64,000 nt of DNA from Rhizobium sp. C4. GTDB lineage: Bacteria > Pseudomonadota > Alphaproteobacteria > Rhizobiales > Rhizobiaceae. The notes below the pieces were generated by a model, which had not been told where the DNA came from, searched no databases, and was given only the letters and a program-made list of their open reading frames with translations. Location: assembly GCF_021026315.1 (NCBI RefSeq), contig NZ_JAJNCX010000003.1:1-64000 (forward strand), written 5' to 3'. This document shows, one piece after another, positions 7,187 through 16,455 of this stretch. Position 1 is the first letter of the stretch; every line of letters begins with the position of its first letter. Position numbers and translations under genes: made by a program.

Positions 7187-9616
7187 TTAAGCCCGCAGCG
7201 TCCCGCCCGTCGTCTTCTCGACATTGGCGATGATGCGCTTGGTCAGGCCGTCGAAATCCTCGTCCGTCAGCGTGCGTTCCGCCGGCTGGATCGTCACTTC
7301 GATGGCGACCGACTTCTTGTCGGCACCGAGCGATGCGCCTTCGAAAATGTCGAAGACATTGACCGCGCCGATCAGCTTGCGGTCGGCAGAGGCCGCGGCG
7401 CGGATGATCGCGCCGGCTTCCACCGACTTGTCGACCACGAAGGCGAAGTCGCGGCGCACAGCCTGGAAAGGCGAAAGTTCCAGCACAGGCTTGGTCTTGG
7501 TAGCCTTCTTCTTCGGCTCGGGGATCGCGTCGATATAGACCTCGAAGCCGCAAAGCGCGCCGCCAACGTCCAGTGCATCGAGCGCCTTCGGATGGAACTC
7601 GCCAAACGTGCCGAGGATCACCTTCGGACCCATCTTGATCGTGCCGGAGCGGCCGGGGTGATACCAGTCCGGTCCACCCTTTTCGATCTGCACGTTGCCC
7701 ATCGGCATGCCGCAGGCTTCGAGCACCGCCAGCGCATCGGCCTTGGCATCGTAAACGTCGACAGCCTTGCCGCCGCCCGCCTTGCCGTTCGACCACATCC
7801 GGCCGGCCCCGGCGAGCGTTGCCGTGCCGCGACGCACGCCGCCGGCCACGCGACGCTGGCCTTCCGGCCGGTCGCTTTCATAGGTGCCCGACACTTCGAA
7901 CAGCGCCACGTCGCCATAGCCACGCGCCGCATTGCGCTGCGCTGCCGAAAGCAGGCCGGGCAGGAGCGAGGGACGCATGTCCGACATGTCGGCGGCAATC
8001 GGGTTGGAAAGCTTCAGGGCAGCGCTGCCGCCGCCGAAAAGGGTGGCGTGTTCGGCCGGAATGAAGGACCAGGTGACAGCCTCGCCCATGCCGCGCGCGG
8101 CAAGAGCCCGCTTGGCCGCGCGGGTGCGGATCTGCAGCGTGGTCAGGATCTTGCCGTTGACCACGCCATGGCTGTCAAGCGGCTGTGCCTTGACCTGTTC
8201 GACGCCATGGATGCGCAGCACTTCTTCGACGAGATCGGCCTTGCCATCCACATCCGGACGCCAGGACGGGACCGAAACCTTCAGCTGTTCGCCCGAACCC
8301 TCAACGCCGAAGCCGAGCTTGACGAGAATGTCGCGCGATTCCTTTGCCGGCACATCGATGCCCGTCAGGCGCTTCACCTCGGAAACCGGGAAGTTGATCG
8401 ACTTTGCCTTGTAGCCGGCATAGCCGACGACATTGGCCTCGGCTGCGACGCCGCCGCAAAGCTCCAGCACCAGTTCGGTCGCGCGCTCAAGGCCGGCCAC
8501 CATATATTCCGGGTCGACGCCACGCTCGAAGCGATAGCGCGCATCGGTGATGATGCCATGTTCGCGACCGGACTTGGCGATGTTCAGCGGGTCCCAAAGC
8601 GCGGATTCGACCAGAACATCCACCGTGTTCTCATCGCAGCCCGAATGCTCGCCGCCCATGATGCCGGCGATGGATTCCACGCCCTTGTCATCGGCGATGA
8701 CAACATTGGCCGGATTCAGCTCATATTCGCGCGTATCGAGCGCCAGCACCTTTTCGCCAGCCTTGGCGCGGCGAACGACGAGATTGCCGGCAACCTTGGC
8801 AGCGTCGAAGACGTGCAGCGGACGCGCCTGATCGAAGGTCATGTAATTGGTGATGTCGACCAGTGCATTGATCGGACGAAGGCCGATCGCGGTCAGCCGC
8901 TTCTGCATCCATTGGGGCGAGGGGCCGTTCTTGACACCGCGCACGAGGCGAAGCGCAAAGCCGGGGCAGAGATGCGTGTCGTCGGATGCGAAGTCGAGCT
9001 TGACCTCGACCGGCGTCTTGCCCTCGACCTTGAAAGCCGGCGCCTTGCGGGTCTTCAACGTGCCGAGACCGGCAGCGGCGAGATCGCGCGCAATGCCATA
9101 AACGCCCGTGCAATCCGGCCGGTTCGGCGTCAGGTTGATCTCGATGACCGGATCGTCAAGGCCTGCATAGGCGGCGTAAGAGGTCCCAAGCGGCGCATCC
9201 GCCGGCAGATCGATAATGCCGTTGTGATCGTCTGAAACCATCAGCTCCTTCTCGGAGCACATCATGCCGTGGCTCTCGACGCCCCGGATCTTGCCGACGC
9301 CGAGCGTGACATCGATGCCGGGAACGTAAGTGCCGGGTTCCGCAAGCGCGCCGATCAGGCCTGCCCGCGCATTCGGCGCGCCGCAGACGATCTGGATCAG
9401 CTTGCCATCGCCCTTGTCGACGCCAAGCACCTTCAGCCGATCGGCTTCGGGATGCTTTTCGGCGGTGACGATCTTGGCAATGGTGAAAGGCTTGAACGCC
9501 GCACGATCATCGACATCCTCGACCTCAAGGCCGATGGCCGTCAGCTTCTCGCAGATCTGATCCAGCGTGGCGTCGGTTTCAAGGTGATCCTTGAGCCAGG
9601 AGAGTGTGAATTTCAT
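7187..9616 (-). CDS. pheT: Phenylalanine--tRNA ligase beta subunit
   Basis: Beta chain of the heterotetrameric class II synthetase that charges tRNA-Phe. At 809 residues it has the usual bacterial length. In order: an EMAP/OB-type tRNA-binding domain (residues about 40-150), the B3/B4 editing module that clears Tyr-tRNA-Phe, the B5 domain, a catalytic-like core, and a C-terminal ferredoxin-fold anticodon-binding domain (from about 715, [13 protein letters not shown]). It is last in the operon pheS-DUF4160-DUF2442-pheT, with 48 bases before its ATG. A strong terminator follows. Confidence 0.97.
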   Translation of the reverse strand: MKFTLSWLKDHLETDATLDQICEKLTAIGLEVEDVDDRAAFKPFTIAKIVTAEKHPEADRLKVLGVDKGDGKLIQIVCGAPNARAGLIGALAEPGTYVPGIDVTLGVGKIRGVESHGMMCSEKELMVSDDHNGIIDLPADAPLGTSYAAYAGLDDPVIEINLTPNRPDCTGVYGIARDLAAAGLGTLKTRKAPAFKVEGKTPVEVKLDFASDDTHLCPGFALRLVRGVKNGPSPQWMQKRLTAIGLRPINALVDITNYMTFDQARPLHVFDAAKVAGNLVVRRAKAGEKVLALDTREYELNPANVVIADDKGVESIAGIMGGEHSGCDENTVDVLVESALWDPLNIAKSGREHGIITDARYRFERGVDPEYMVAGLERATELVLELCGGVAAEANVVGYAGYKAKSINFPVSEVKRLTGIDVPAKESRDILVKLGFGVEGSGEQLKVSVPSWRPDVDGKADLVEEVLRIHGVEQVKAQPLDSHGVVNGKILTTLQIRTRAAKRALAARGMGEAVTWSFIPAEHATLFGGGSAALKLSNPIAADMSDMRPSLLPGLLSAAQRNAARGYGDVALFEVSGTYESDRPEGQRRVAGGVRRGTATLAGAGRMWSNGKAGGGKAVDVYDAKADALAVLEACGMPMGNVQIEKGGPDWYHPGRSGTIKMGPKVILGTFGEFHPKALDALDVGGALCGFEVYIDAIPEPKKKATKTKPVLELSPFQAVRRDFAFVVDKSVEAGAIIRAAASADRKLIGAVNVFDIFEGASLGADKKSVAIEVTIQPAERTLTDEDFDGLTKRIIANVEKTTGGTLRA

Positions 9617-9664
9617 CGTCTTGCCTTCAAAATAATCGGATCGTCTGACGCTAAGCTTCTATGC

Positions 9665-9940
9665 TCACGCCACCTTCCTCGGTTCCGTTGCGCCGGGTGC
9701 TTTTGAGCCGAGAAACATGCTCTTGATCGAGATGCCTTCGTCAACAGCAGTCCACCAGATGCCCTCGAACATCAGTTCGATGTCGTTCAGCTGATCGTGG
9801 CTAAGCCCCTGCAGGAAGGGATACCACCAGAGCGGCGCGGAAATAGTCCTGCCGTCGAACAGGGTGACGTGCACATCATGCTCGTCGCACCATGCCTTCA
9901 CCGGGCGCATTTCCTCGGTTTCAAATTCCAAAGAAGCCAT
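9665..9940 (-). CDS. DUF2442 domain protein
   Basis: 91-residue protein with the DUF2442 pattern: V-K-A-W-C-D near the start, VTLFDGRTISAPLWWYPFL, then the helix NDIELMFEGIWWTAVDEGIS. Function is unknown. The ATG at 9940 is used; codons further upstream would run deep into the DUF4160 gene. It overlaps that gene by 20 bases, so translation is coupled. DUF4160-DUF2442 pairs recur in bacteria and have been suspected of forming toxin-antitoxin-like units, but I know of no proof for this pair. Confidence 0.85.
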   Translation of the reverse strand: MASLEFETEEMRPVKAWCDEHDVHVTLFDGRTISAPLWWYPFLQGLSHDQLNDIELMFEGIWWTAVDEGISIKSMFLGSKAPGATEPRKVA

Positions 9941-10157
9941 TCCATGCCTCCATCCATTCCTTGCGATGTTCGGCAATCACTGCCAGCACACGCTCGATCT
10001 CGCGATCAGTGTAACCGACATTCCTTGACACTTCCATTCGCTCGAGCCAGACCTTCAGCGACTTGCCGTCCTTGACGACATGAACATGTGGCGGTTCTCC
10101 GCGATCGAGCGCGTAGAACCTGAATTTATAGCCGTGCCATATCAAAAGGGTCGGCAT
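9921..10157 (-). CDS. DUF4160 domain protein
   Basis: 78 residues, the normal size. The DUF4160 signature is clear: PTLLIWHGYKFRFYALDRGE followed by PPHVHV and a basic LKVWLE strand, then a helix rich in Glu/Arg. Biochemical role is unknown. It starts four bases after the pheS stop and overlaps DUF2442, so it must ride on the pheS transcript. Position inside pheST suggests capture by insertion into an essential operon. Confidence 0.87.
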   Translation of the reverse strand: MPTLLIWHGYKFRFYALDRGEPPHVHVVKDGKSLKVWLERMEVSRNVGYTDREIERVLAVIAEHRKEWMEAWNGFFGI

Positions 10158-10161
10158 GGCC

Positions 10162-11244
10162 TCACGCGCTCAACCCCCCGAACAGCGTCGGCATGTCAAG
10201 CGGGCGGAAGCCATAGTGGTTGATCCAGCGGATATCGGCGTTGAAGAAGTCGCGAAGATCCGGCATGCCGTATTTCAGCATGGCGATGCGGTCGAGGCCC
10301 ATGCCCCAGGCGAAGCCCTGATACTCGTCCGGATCGATGCCGCCGAAGCGCAGCACGTTCGGATGCACCATGCCGCAGCCGAGGATTTCCATCCAGTCCT
10401 TGCCTTCGCCGAACTTCACGACGGGGCCCGAACGGTCGCACTGGATATCGACCTCGAAGGACGGCTCCGTGAAGGGGAAGAAGGACGGGCGGAAGCGCAT
10501 GGTCACGCTGTCGACTTCGAAGAAGCTCTTGCAGAACTCTTCCAGCACCCAGCGCAGGTTCGCCACATTCGCCTTCTTGTCGATGACAAGCCCTTCGACC
10601 TGATGGAACATCGGCGAATGCGTCGCGTCGCTATCCTGGCGATAGGTCTTGCCGGGAATGATGATGCGGATCGGCGGCTTCTGCGCTTCCATCGTCCGCA
10701 CCTGCACGGGCGAGGTATGTGTTCGCAGAACCTTGCGCTCGCCATTCTCGTCGGCCGGGAAGAAGAACGTGTCGTGCATTTCGCGCGCCGGATGGCCGAC
10801 GGGGAAATTCAGGGCGGTGAAGTTATAATAGTCGGTCTCGACATCCGGACCTTCGGCAATCGAGAAGCCCATGTCGCCGAAAATGGCGGAGATCTCGTCA
10901 ACGATCTGCGTGATCGGATGGATGCGGCCAAGCTCTGCCGGCGAGGTGCGCACGGGCAGCGACACGTCGACGCTTTCGGCGGCAAGGCGCGCGGCAATGG
11001 CGGCGTCCTTAAGCGCGCTCTTGCGTTGCGTGATCCGCTCGGTGATCTCGTTCTTGAGCACGTTGATGGCGGCACCGCGCGTCTGGCGCTCTTCCGGGCT
11101 CATCGCGCCCAGCGTCTTCAGGAGCTCGGAAACCGAACCCTTCTTGCCCAGCGCATTGACGCGGACGGCTTCGATTGCCGCTTCGTCGGCCGCTGCCTCG
11201 ATTTCGTTCAGCAGCGTGGATTTCAGACTTTCAAGATCGGACAT
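10162..11244 (-). CDS. pheS: Phenylalanine--tRNA ligase alpha subunit
   Basis: Catalytic chain of phenylalanyl-tRNA synthetase, 360 residues. The N-terminal coiled coil (about 1-90) contacts tRNA. Class II motifs follow: motif 2 near [20 protein letters not shown] and motif 3 near [17 protein letters not shown]. The Phe pocket segment [12 protein letters not shown] is intact. The ATG at 11244 (MSDLESL) fits family length; one ten codons earlier is unlikely. First gene of its operon, downstream of the rplT terminator. Confidence 0.97.
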   Translation of the reverse strand: MSDLESLKSTLLNEIEAAADEAAIEAVRVNALGKKGSVSELLKTLGAMSPEERQTRGAAINVLKNEITERITQRKSALKDAAIAARLAAESVDVSLPVRTSPAELGRIHPITQIVDEISAIFGDMGFSIAEGPDVETDYYNFTALNFPVGHPAREMHDTFFFPADENGERKVLRTHTSPVQVRTMEAQKPPIRIIIPGKTYRQDSDATHSPMFHQVEGLVIDKKANVANLRWVLEEFCKSFFEVDSVTMRFRPSFFPFTEPSFEVDIQCDRSGPVVKFGEGKDWMEILGCGMVHPNVLRFGGIDPDEYQGFAWGMGLDRIAMLKYGMPDLRDFFNADIRWINHYGFRPLDMPTLFGGLSA

Positions 11245-11315
11245 GCATCTCACCGTCTTTGGATGTTGCGTCATGGAGAAAGCTGGTTAGCCCGCCTTCA
11301 TGACGCCTGAAACAA

Positions 11316-11348
11316 GAAAAACCCGCGCTAGCCCTGCCAGCGCGGGTT
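11316..11348 (-). terminator. Terminator after rplT
   Basis: Minus-strand hairpin AACCCGCGCTGG / CTAGCGCGGGTT with loop CAGGG, followed by TTTTTC. It separates rpmI-rplT from pheS. Confidence 0.85.
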
Positions 11349-11389
11349 TCCCAATATTTGTCTCAAATAAGCTTGGGAAGCGCTGGAAC

Positions 11390-11794
11390 TTAACGTACCG
11401 CGCCTTCAAACTCACCGGTCGTGCCGGCAGTCTTGAGATATTCAAGAGCCTTCTTCGATGCGGCAACGAGGGCAGCAAATGCTTCCGGCTCATGGATTGC
11501 CATGTCGGACAGAACCTTGCGGTCAACTTCGATGCCAGCCTTGTGCAGGCCATCCATGAAGCGGCCATAGGTCAGGCCCTGTTCGCGGACAGCGGCGTTG
11601 ATACGCTGGATCCACAGAGCGCGGAAATTGCGCTTGTTGATCTTGCGGTCCTTGTACGCCCACTGCTTGGAACGATCAACGGCAGCCTTTGCGGTGCGGA
11701 TCGTGTTCTTGCGGCGGCCGTAGAAACCCTTGGCCTGCTTGAGTACTTTTTTGTGCTTGGCGTGCGAGGTGACGCCTCTCTTTACACGTGCCAT
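11390..11794 (-). CDS. rplT: 50S ribosomal protein L20
   Basis: 134 residues, beginning [20 protein letters not shown], the conserved L20 opening. The very basic N-terminal helix inserts into 23S rRNA during early assembly; the C-terminal globular half carries [18 protein letters not shown]. It follows rpmI by 39 bases. Unlike E. coli, infC is not part of this operon but lies 7.5 kb away on the other strand. Confidence 0.98.
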   Translation of the reverse strand: MARVKRGVTSHAKHKKVLKQAKGFYGRRKNTIRTAKAAVDRSKQWAYKDRKINKRNFRALWIQRINAAVREQGLTYGRFMDGLHKAGIEVDRKVLSDMAIHEPEAFAALVAASKKALEYLKTAGTTGEFEGAVR

Positions 11795-11833
11795 GTCATG
11801 ATCTCCTTAAAGCTTTGAAAACGCTGCTCAGTC

Positions 11834-12037
11834 TCAGAGACCGTTGGGCAGGTAATTCTTGATGACCTTCTTGCCATCCGGCTCCGCCAGCACCATCGTG
11901 CCGCGTGCGTCGCGGATGAACTTGTTGGTCCGCTTGATCATGCCATGGCGCTTGCCAGCGGCAGCCGCCTTGACCTTGCCCGTAGCGGTGATCTTGAACC
12001 GCTTCTTGGCAGACGATTTCGTCTTCATCTTGGGCAT
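11834..12037 (-). CDS. rpmI: 50S ribosomal protein L35
   Basis: 67 residues: [20 protein letters not shown] followed by the conserved [12 protein letters not shown] segment. It is a small, highly basic protein of the large subunit. The start at 12037 is the universal L35 start, preceded by a purine-rich GGAGTAG. The operon is rpmI-rplT. A 247-base gap to recF on the other strand holds both promoters. Confidence 0.97.
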   Translation of the reverse strand: MPKMKTKSSAKKRFKITATGKVKAAAAGKRHGMIKRTNKFIRDARGTMVLAEPDGKKVIKNYLPNGL

Positions 12038-12284
12038 TTTGCTACTCCGTTCTTGGTGTGGTTTCGGAAATGGCTGATGAGGCCTTTTCACAAGCATTTA
12101 GAACGGCCACGGCATGCCCTGCCGGACCGTTCGGACGGGGGCTTATAACCGCGCTCCCGCAAATACGCAACCGCCCGCGCAAGGAATCTTCTGTGCGGCA
12201 AGGATTTGCGGCTGCAAGCGGGCTTTGCCTTGGCCTTGCCCACCTGCTATCCGTCGCAGCCGAGCCAATCAAGTCCCGTGAGAC

Positions 12285-13427
12285 ATGCCCGAAAAGACCG
12301 CAATCCATCGCCTGGCGCTGACCGACTTTCGAAACTATGCCTCGGCCGGGCTGCGTTTCGATGGCCGCCATGTCGTGCTGACCGGCGATAACGGCTCGGG
12401 CAAGACCAATCTCATGGAGGCGGTCTCCTTCCTGTCGCCCGGCCGGGGCTTCCGCCGTGCGGCCTATTCCGAAGTCGTGCGCAATGGTGCGGAGGCGGGC
12501 TTCACCGTCTTTGCCGCCGTCGAAGGCATGAATGGCGAGGCCGATATCGGCACTGGCACGGAAACGGGGCCGGAAGGCGCGGTTTCGCGCCGGCTGCGCG
12601 TCAACGGCGTCTCGGCCCCCGCCATCGATGACCTGCTCGACCACCTGCGCATCCTTTGGCTGACGCCATCCATGGATGGCCTCTTCACCGGCGGCTCCTC
12701 CGACCGCCGCCGCTTTCTGGACCGCCTCGTTCTCTCCATCGATCCGACCCACGGTCGCCGCGCCAGCGATTTCGAGCGCGCCATGAAAAGCCGCAACCGG
12801 CTGCTCTCGGAAAACCGCTGGGATACGACCTGGCTCGACGGGCTGGAAGAGCAGATGGCAGGCCTCGGCGTCGCCATCATGCTGGCGCGGCGCGAAATGC
12901 TGGGCCTGCTTGCGCGACTGGTGGAGGAGGGTGCACCGGAAACGGCCTTCCCGGTTCCCGCCCTGTCGCTCGCCGGCTTTATGGATGAAGATGGCGAAGG
13001 CCGTGTGGCTGCCGATCTCGAAGACGATTACCGCCTCGCGCTCGGCCGTGACCGCCCGCGTGATGCGGCAGCCGGCCGCACGCTGGAAGGCCCGCACAAG
13101 ACCGATCTTCTCGTGCGCCATCGCGCCAAGGATATCGAGGCCGAACGCTGCTCGACCGGAGAGCAGAAAGCCCTGCTTGTCGGCCTCGTTCTCGCCCATG
13201 CCCGCCTTGCCGCCCGCATGACCGGCCATGCGCCGATCCTGTTGCTGGACGAGATTGCCGCACATCTGGATGAAAACCGCCGCGCCACGCTTTTCGATCT
13301 CGTCCACGATATCGGCGGACAGGCTTTCATGACCGGCACGGATGCGGCAATGTTCAAGAGCCTGGGCGAGCGCGCGGAATTCTTCCGCGTCAGCAACGGC
13401 ACGGTCACGCGGGAGGATGCGCCATGA
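12285..13427 (+). CDS. recF: DNA replication and repair protein RecF
   Basis: SMC-like ATPase that loads RecA at gaps, 380 residues. Walker A GDNGSGKT is at 34-41, the ABC-type signature STGEQKALLVGL near 287-298 and Walker B ILLLDEIAAHLD near 318-329. Family length is normal. It is not next to dnaA-dnaN-gyrB as in many bacteria, which is usual for rhizobia. Its last codons overlap the moeB start (ATGA). Confidence 0.95.
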   Translation: MPEKTAIHRLALTDFRNYASAGLRFDGRHVVLTGDNGSGKTNLMEAVSFLSPGRGFRRAAYSEVVRNGAEAGFTVFAAVEGMNGEADIGTGTETGPEGAVSRRLRVNGVSAPAIDDLLDHLRILWLTPSMDGLFTGGSSDRRRFLDRLVLSIDPTHGRRASDFERAMKSRNRLLSENRWDTTWLDGLEEQMAGLGVAIMLARREMLGLLARLVEEGAPETAFPVPALSLAGFMDEDGEGRVAADLEDDYRLALGRDRPRDAAAGRTLEGPHKTDLLVRHRAKDIEAERCSTGEQKALLVGLVLAHARLAARMTGHAPILLLDEIAAHLDENRRATLFDLVHDIGGQAFMTGTDAAMFKSLGERAEFFRVSNGTVTREDAP

Positions 13428-14233
13428 GCATGGGCGAAACTGTTGAACCGCTTTCGAAGGACGAGATCGGCCGCTATGCGCGCCATATCGTCCTGTCGGA
13501 AATCGGCGGGCCGGGTCAGCAGAAGCTGAAAGCCGCCCGCGTGCTGGTCATCGGCGCCGGCGGGCTCGGCGCGCCGCTCATCCAGTATCTCGCCGCCGCG
13601 GGCATAGGCACGATCGGCATTTGCGACGACGACACCGTGTCGCTCTCCAATCTCCAGCGTCAGGTCATCCACACGACGGATCGCATCGGCGAGGCAAAGA
13701 CCGCCAGTGCCGCCGCCGCCGTTGCCGCCATCAATCCGCATGTCAAAGTCATCCGCCATGACCTGCGCCTGAGTGCCGAAAATGCGCCGGACCTGCTGGC
13801 CGGTTACGATCTCATGGCCGACGGCTCCGACAATTTCGCCACCCGCTATCTCTGCGCCGATATGGCCGAAAAGGCCGGCATTCCTTTGGTGACGGGCGCG
13901 GTCGGCCGTTTCGATGGCTCCGTCACTGTGCTGAAGCCCTATGAACAGGGTGCGGATGGCCGTTTGTTACCCGGCTATCGCGATCTCTTCCCCGAGCCGC
14001 CGCCGGAAGGCATGGTGCCCACCTGCGCCGAAGCCGGCGTTCTGGGCGCCGTCACCGGCGTCATCGGCACGCTGATGGCCATGGAAGTCATCAAGCTCGT
14101 CACCGGCGCGGGCGACCCGCTGGTTGGCCGGCTGCTGCTCTATGATGGGCTCTCCGCCCGCTTCGATACGGTGCGCTACAAGCGCCCGGCCTCCTCTCCC
14201 CTTGTGGGAGAGGAAGGAAAATCAGCATCTTAG
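13424..14233 (+). CDS. moeB: ThiF/MoeB-type adenylyltransferase
   Basis: E1-like enzyme that adenylates the C-terminal glycine of a sulfur carrier protein such as MoaD or ThiS. 269 residues with the nucleotide motif GAGGLG (44-49), the SNLQRQ segment and the acidic DGSDNFATR loop; the catalytic-cysteine context is PTCAEAG. Both zinc CxxC pairs of E. coli MoeB are missing (the first is replaced by LLPGYRDLF). The last 13 residues, SSPLVGEEGKSAS, and the stop codon lie inside palindromic repeat A, so the natural C-terminus may have been replaced. Overlaps recF by four bases. Confidence 0.88.
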   Translation: MSMGETVEPLSKDEIGRYARHIVLSEIGGPGQQKLKAARVLVIGAGGLGAPLIQYLAAAGIGTIGICDDDTVSLSNLQRQVIHTTDRIGEAKTASAAAAVAAINPHVKVIRHDLRLSAENAPDLLAGYDLMADGSDNFATRYLCADMAEKAGIPLVTGAVGRFDGSVTVLKPYEQGADGRLLPGYRDLFPEPPPEGMVPTCAEAGVLGAVTGVIGTLMAMEVIKLVTGAGDPLVGRLLLYDGLSARFDTVRYKRPASSPLVGEEGKSAS

Positions 14234-14374
14234 CTTCAGCTAAGTGCTAGATTTTCCAGGTGAGGGGTCACGATTCAAACCCGGCATCTGCCACAATTCA
14301 CCCCTCACCAAGCTCGCCAGACCAATCGGCTGTGCCTCTTGGGGCGAGCTATCCTCTCCCACAAGGGGAGAGGA
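14193..14374 (+). repeat. Palindromic intergenic repeat, family A, copy 2
   Basis: 182 bases bounded by CCTCTCCCCTTGTGGGAGAGG (14193-14213) and its inverted form (14353-14373). Internal dyads are TTAGCTTCAGCTAA (14230-14243) and an inverted GGTGAGGGG pair. It is the inverted counterpart of 121-298. The first 41 bases are translated as the end of moeB. The element has only short ends in common with the family C repeats. Confidence 0.88.
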
Positions 14375-14407
14375 TAAGCGTTGACTGCGCGGGGATGAGT
14401 GTCTAGA

Positions 14408-14422
14408 TTAGAATTATTCTAA
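14408..14422. promoter_or_regulatory. Iron control element (Irr-type ICE box) of mbfA
   Basis: TTAGAA-TTA-TTCTAA, a dyad with perfect six-base arms, 14 bases before the mbfA start. It agrees with the TTTAGAA-N3-TTCTAAA pattern known for the rhizobial iron regulator Irr, which represses mbfA under iron limitation in Agrobacterium and Bradyrhizobium. Site assignment is by pattern and by the identity of the gene. Confidence 0.8.
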
Positions 14423-14435
14423 AAAGGACCTCCCC

Positions 14436-15422
14436 ATGATTGCCCGACTTTTTGACCGCTCCAAGAAGCGTGACTTTTCCAGCCTGAGCGAAGCTGAAAT
14501 CCTCGCGCTTGCCATCTCGTCCGAAGAGGACGATGCGCGCATCTATCTGGCCTATGCCGACAAGCTGCGTGCGCAATATCCGCAATCGGCCAAGGTCTTT
14601 GATGACATGGCGGAGGTGGAGAATACCCATCGCCGCATGCTGATCGACATGTTCGAAAGCCGTTTCGGCACGCGCATTCCGCTGATCCGCCGCGATCATG
14701 TGCGCGGCTTCTACGAGCGCTCGCCGGACTGGCTGATGGAAACGAAGACGCTGGACGATATGCGCGAGGAGGCAGAGCGCATGGAGCAGGGCGCCTATCG
14801 CTTCTATCTCGAAGCGCAGAAGCTGGCGCAGGACACCGGCATCCGCAAGCTGCTGGGCGATCTGGCGCTTGCCGAACAGGGCCATAGCGATGTCGCCTCG
14901 ATGCTGGAAGAAAAGCATCTGCCGGACGACGCCCGCTCGGAGGAGGACGAGACGGCCCGACGGCAGTTCGTGCTGACCTATGTGCAGCCTGGCCTTGCCG
15001 GCCTCATGGACGGTTCGGTCTCTACGCTCGCGCCGATCTTCGCGGCGGCCTTCGCGACGCAGGATACGACGCAGACCTTCCTCGTCGGCCTCTCGGCCTC
15101 TGTGGGCGCTGGCATTTCCATGGGCTTCACGGAAGCCGCCCATGACGACGGCAAGCTGTCCGGTCGCGGTTCGCCGATCAAGCGCGGTCTGGCTTCTGGC
15201 ATCATGACGGCGCTCGGTGGTCTCGGCCATACGCTGCCCTACCTCATCCCGAACTTCCTGACGGCGACGATCACGGCCATTGCCATCGTGTTCATCGAAC
15301 TCTGGGCGATTGCCTTCATCCAGAACAAATATATGGACACGCCGTTCCTCCGCGCCGCCCTTCAGGTCGTCGTTGGCGGCGGGCTGGTTCTGGCGGCGGG
15401 CATTCTCATCGGGAATGCATAA
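14436..15422 (+). CDS. mbfA: Membrane-bound ferritin MbfA (ferritin-like/VIT1 fusion)
   Basis: Iron exporter that protects against iron and peroxide stress. 328 residues. An N-terminal erythrin/ferritin-like four-helix domain (about 1-160) has paired Glu motifs SSEEDDARIY, EVENTHRRM, EEAERMEQGAYRFY and AEQGHSD for a di-iron site. The C-terminal half resembles the VIT1/CCC1 transporter with several membrane segments (from about 180, QPGLAGLMDGSVSTL). AAGGA lies eight bases before the ATG. The Irr-type box directly upstream fits known control of mbfA. Confidence 0.93.
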   Translation: MIARLFDRSKKRDFSSLSEAEILALAISSEEDDARIYLAYADKLRAQYPQSAKVFDDMAEVENTHRRMLIDMFESRFGTRIPLIRRDHVRGFYERSPDWLMETKTLDDMREEAERMEQGAYRFYLEAQKLAQDTGIRKLLGDLALAEQGHSDVASMLEEKHLPDDARSEEDETARRQFVLTYVQPGLAGLMDGSVSTLAPIFAAAFATQDTTQTFLVGLSASVGAGISMGFTEAAHDDGKLSGRGSPIKRGLASGIMTALGGLGHTLPYLIPNFLTATITAIAIVFIELWAIAFIQNKYMDTPFLRAALQVVVGGGLVLAAGILIGNA

Positions 15423-15448
15423 AGCGTGTTTGAACGCGGCGCCTGCTC

Positions 15449-16339
15449 TCAGGCGCTGCGTCTTGCCGCGACCACGCATGCCACGACGGCAACGGTGATC
15501 GCTATCATCGCGCCGGAAATTGCTTCCCCGAGAAACAGGAAGGCGATGACGAAGGAAAAGAACGGCTGCGTCAGCTGCAGCAGGCCGACCGAGGCTGTCC
15601 CGCCAAGCGCCAGCCCGCGATACCAGAACACAAAGCCGACCAGCATCGCCATCAGCCCGGCATAGATGAGCCCCAGCCAGGATGCGGCGTGCACGGCGTG
15701 AAAATCGGCGGGCGCATAGAAGAACGACAGCGCCAGCATCAGCGGCATGCCGAGCACCAGCGCCCACGAGATCGCCTGCCAGCCGCCCAGCCGCCGCGTC
15801 AGGTGCGCACCTTCCGCATAGCCATAGCCGCACACCGTCACGCCGATGAGCATGAAGAGATCCGGCACCGACAGGGCCAGTCCGTTGGAGAAAAACGCGT
15901 AGCCGACGACCAGCGCGCTTCCCGCCACAGCAAAGAGCCAGAAGCGCAGCTTTGGTCTCTCGCCGCCGCGCAAGACGCCGAAGATCGCGGTCATCAGCGG
16001 CAGCAGTCCGATGAACATCGTTCCATGCGCTGAGGGCACGATCTGTAGCGAAAAGGCGATCATCAGCGGCCAGATCACCACGACGCCCAAAGTGACGCCA
16101 AGGAGCGGCAGCAGATCGCGTCTCTCCGGTCGCTTCGCCTTCAGCGCGAAAAGCAGGATAGCCCCGAGGGCGCCGGCAATCACTGCTCGTGCGCCAGTGA
16201 CAAAGACCGGATCGAAATCCGCGACCGCCGCGCGTGTGGCCGGCAATGAACCGGAAAAGACGAGAACGCCTAGAAAGCCGTAGATCAGGCCCTTCGTTTT
16301 GTCGCTGAGCGGTGGCGCGGTGATGGCAATATCGGTCAT
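15449..16339 (-). CDS. EamA-family drug/metabolite transporter
   Basis: Inner-membrane permease of the DMT superfamily, 296 residues with ten predicted membrane segments in two EamA repeats (about 15-145 and 160-290). The substrate cannot be told from sequence. The ATG at 16339 gives the normal short cytoplasmic N-terminus. It is divergent from a MocR-type regulator across 116 bases that contain an 18-base palindrome, so the regulator very likely controls this gene. Confidence 0.9.
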   Translation of the reverse strand: MTDIAITAPPLSDKTKGLIYGFLGVLVFSGSLPATRAAVADFDPVFVTGARAVIAGALGAILLFALKAKRPERRDLLPLLGVTLGVVVIWPLMIAFSLQIVPSAHGTMFIGLLPLMTAIFGVLRGGERPKLRFWLFAVAGSALVVGYAFFSNGLALSVPDLFMLIGVTVCGYGYAEGAHLTRRLGGWQAISWALVLGMPLMLALSFFYAPADFHAVHAASWLGLIYAGLMAMLVGFVFWYRGLALGGTASVGLLQLTQPFFSFVIAFLFLGEAISGAMIAITVAVVACVVAARRSA

Positions 16340-16402
16340 GTCCTGTCTCCTTGTCTCTCCGAAATGCCGCAAAGCCCAGCCGTCGAACAGACACAGTTGA
16401 AG

Positions 16403-16420
16403 ACAGTTTTCAAAAACTGT
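16403..16420. promoter_or_regulatory. Perfect palindrome between the exporter and the MocR gene
   Basis: ACAGTTTT-CA-AAAACTGT, 18 bases, in the divergent promoter region. A further ACAG half-site lies a few bases to the left at 16391-16395. It is the best candidate for the binding site of the adjacent GntR/MocR regulator. Confidence 0.6.
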
Positions 16421-16455
16421 ACTGATACGAAGAACGGTACAGAGGAGCGAGCGCC

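Noticed and set aside
7592-9235. 547-codon frame opposite pheT
   Set aside because: Antisense shadow of pheT with no recognisable domain.
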